From: Anaerocolumna jejuensis DSM 15929
GTDB lineage: Bacteria; Bacillota; Clostridia; Lachnospirales; Lachnospiraceae
Assembly: GCF_900142215.1 (NCBI RefSeq)
Contig: NZ_FRAC01000012.1
Coordinates: forward strand, 186,001 to 250,000
Reading direction: 5' to 3'
Length of the DNA stretch: 64,000 nt
The first letter of the stretch is position 1, and the number at the start of each line of letters is the position of its first letter. Below the pieces are notes generated by a model, which did not search any database, was not told where the DNA came from, and worked only from the letters and a program-made list of their open reading frames with translations. The translations under genes were made by a program, and so were the position numbers. Positions 63,887-64,000 of this stretch are shown here, one piece after another.

Positions 63887-63934
63887 AAAGCCGCTGGGAG
63901 TTAACCTGATATAAAGAATTCCCGGAGGCTTTTA
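63887..63934 (+). terminator. Imperfect hairpin with T-rich end
   Basis: AAAGCC with TGGGAG (63887-63900) pairs imperfectly with TTCCCGGAGGCTTTT (about 63919-63933), followed by ATTATTTTAT. It probably ends transcription from the HD gene. Confidence 0.6.
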
Positions 63935-64000
63935 TTATTTTATAGACGGAAGGCTCATCCTGGAAGCCATAAAATAAGAAATGGGGACAGGTAATATCTC

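Overview
The window looks like a chromosomal segment of a low-to-mid GC Gram-positive anaerobe of the class Clostridia, most likely Lachnospiraceae (Lachnoclostridium/Anaerocolumna-like). Reasons: strong AGGAGG-type ribosome sites, several lipoproteins with LTGC/LTAC lipoboxes, GlpP-type glycerol control, a glycerol-3-phosphate dehydrogenase / flavoprotein / DUF1667 gene set, YesM/YesN-type two-component pairs beside sugar ABC importers, and separate SecD and SecF. This is inferred from gene content; no rRNA or tRNA gene was seen. No phage, plasmid, insertion sequence or CRISPR array was recognised.

Layout. 1-2.7 kb: end of a GH13 alpha-glucosidase, a 34-bp tandem array grown from its own 3' end, and a GH66 dextranase-like enzyme (alpha-1,6-glucan use). 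2.8-9.3 kb: glycerol regulon glpP, glpK, glpF, a glpA-like dehydrogenase, a flavoprotein and a DUF1667 protein, with two terminator-type leaders; this block looks more A+T-rich than its surroundings. 9.3-11.4 kb: AraC regulator divergent from dapA. 11.8-23.3 kb: two OmpR-type two-component pairs, a membrane-anchored alpha/beta hydrolase, an autoregulated membrane protein/HTH/lipoprotein operon with three phased operators, and a six-EF-hand protein. 23.5-31.6 kb: ribose-type sugar ABC importer, AraC-type response regulator, LytS/YesM kinase and a degenerate double ABC ATPase. 31.7-37.3 kb: MFS transporter; a type IIC-like P-type ATPase followed by two RCK/TrkA-type proteins. 37.4-43.9 kb: oligopeptide ABC importer with a C39-like cysteine peptidase. 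44-54 kb: GH3 lipoprotein, two long hairpin elements, gpsA, chemoreceptor, pyridoxamine kinase, an unknown protein with a class 3 lipase, and a histidyl-tRNA synthetase. 54-64 kb: GGDEF protein, HTH regulator, MacB-like ABC exporter, secreted beta-helix protein, SecDF, a small membrane protein, an HD-domain protein and a 16-bp tandem array.

Most unusual non-coding signal: three long hairpins of about 221-238 nt (19503-19723 on +, 45983-46219 on +, 46314-46551 on -). Their stems differ in sequence from copy to copy yet stay self-complementary, while strand-specific internal-loop sequences and the flanks GGAC/TG are shared. This is the expected signature of a structured RNA or of a folded single-strand recognition element, and I cannot match it to a named family from memory.

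Most unusual protein systems: (1) a P-type ATPase carrying all four Na,K-ATPase-type cation-site acids, in tandem with two K+-channel-type RCK proteins but with no Trk/Ktr membrane subunit nearby; (2) a pseudo-ATPase with RbsA architecture but both Walker A and Walker B motifs lost, placed after a sugar-responsive kinase and regulator; (3) a membrane protein/HTH/lipoprotein operon whose promoter is covered by three 21-bp palindromes spaced three helical turns apart.
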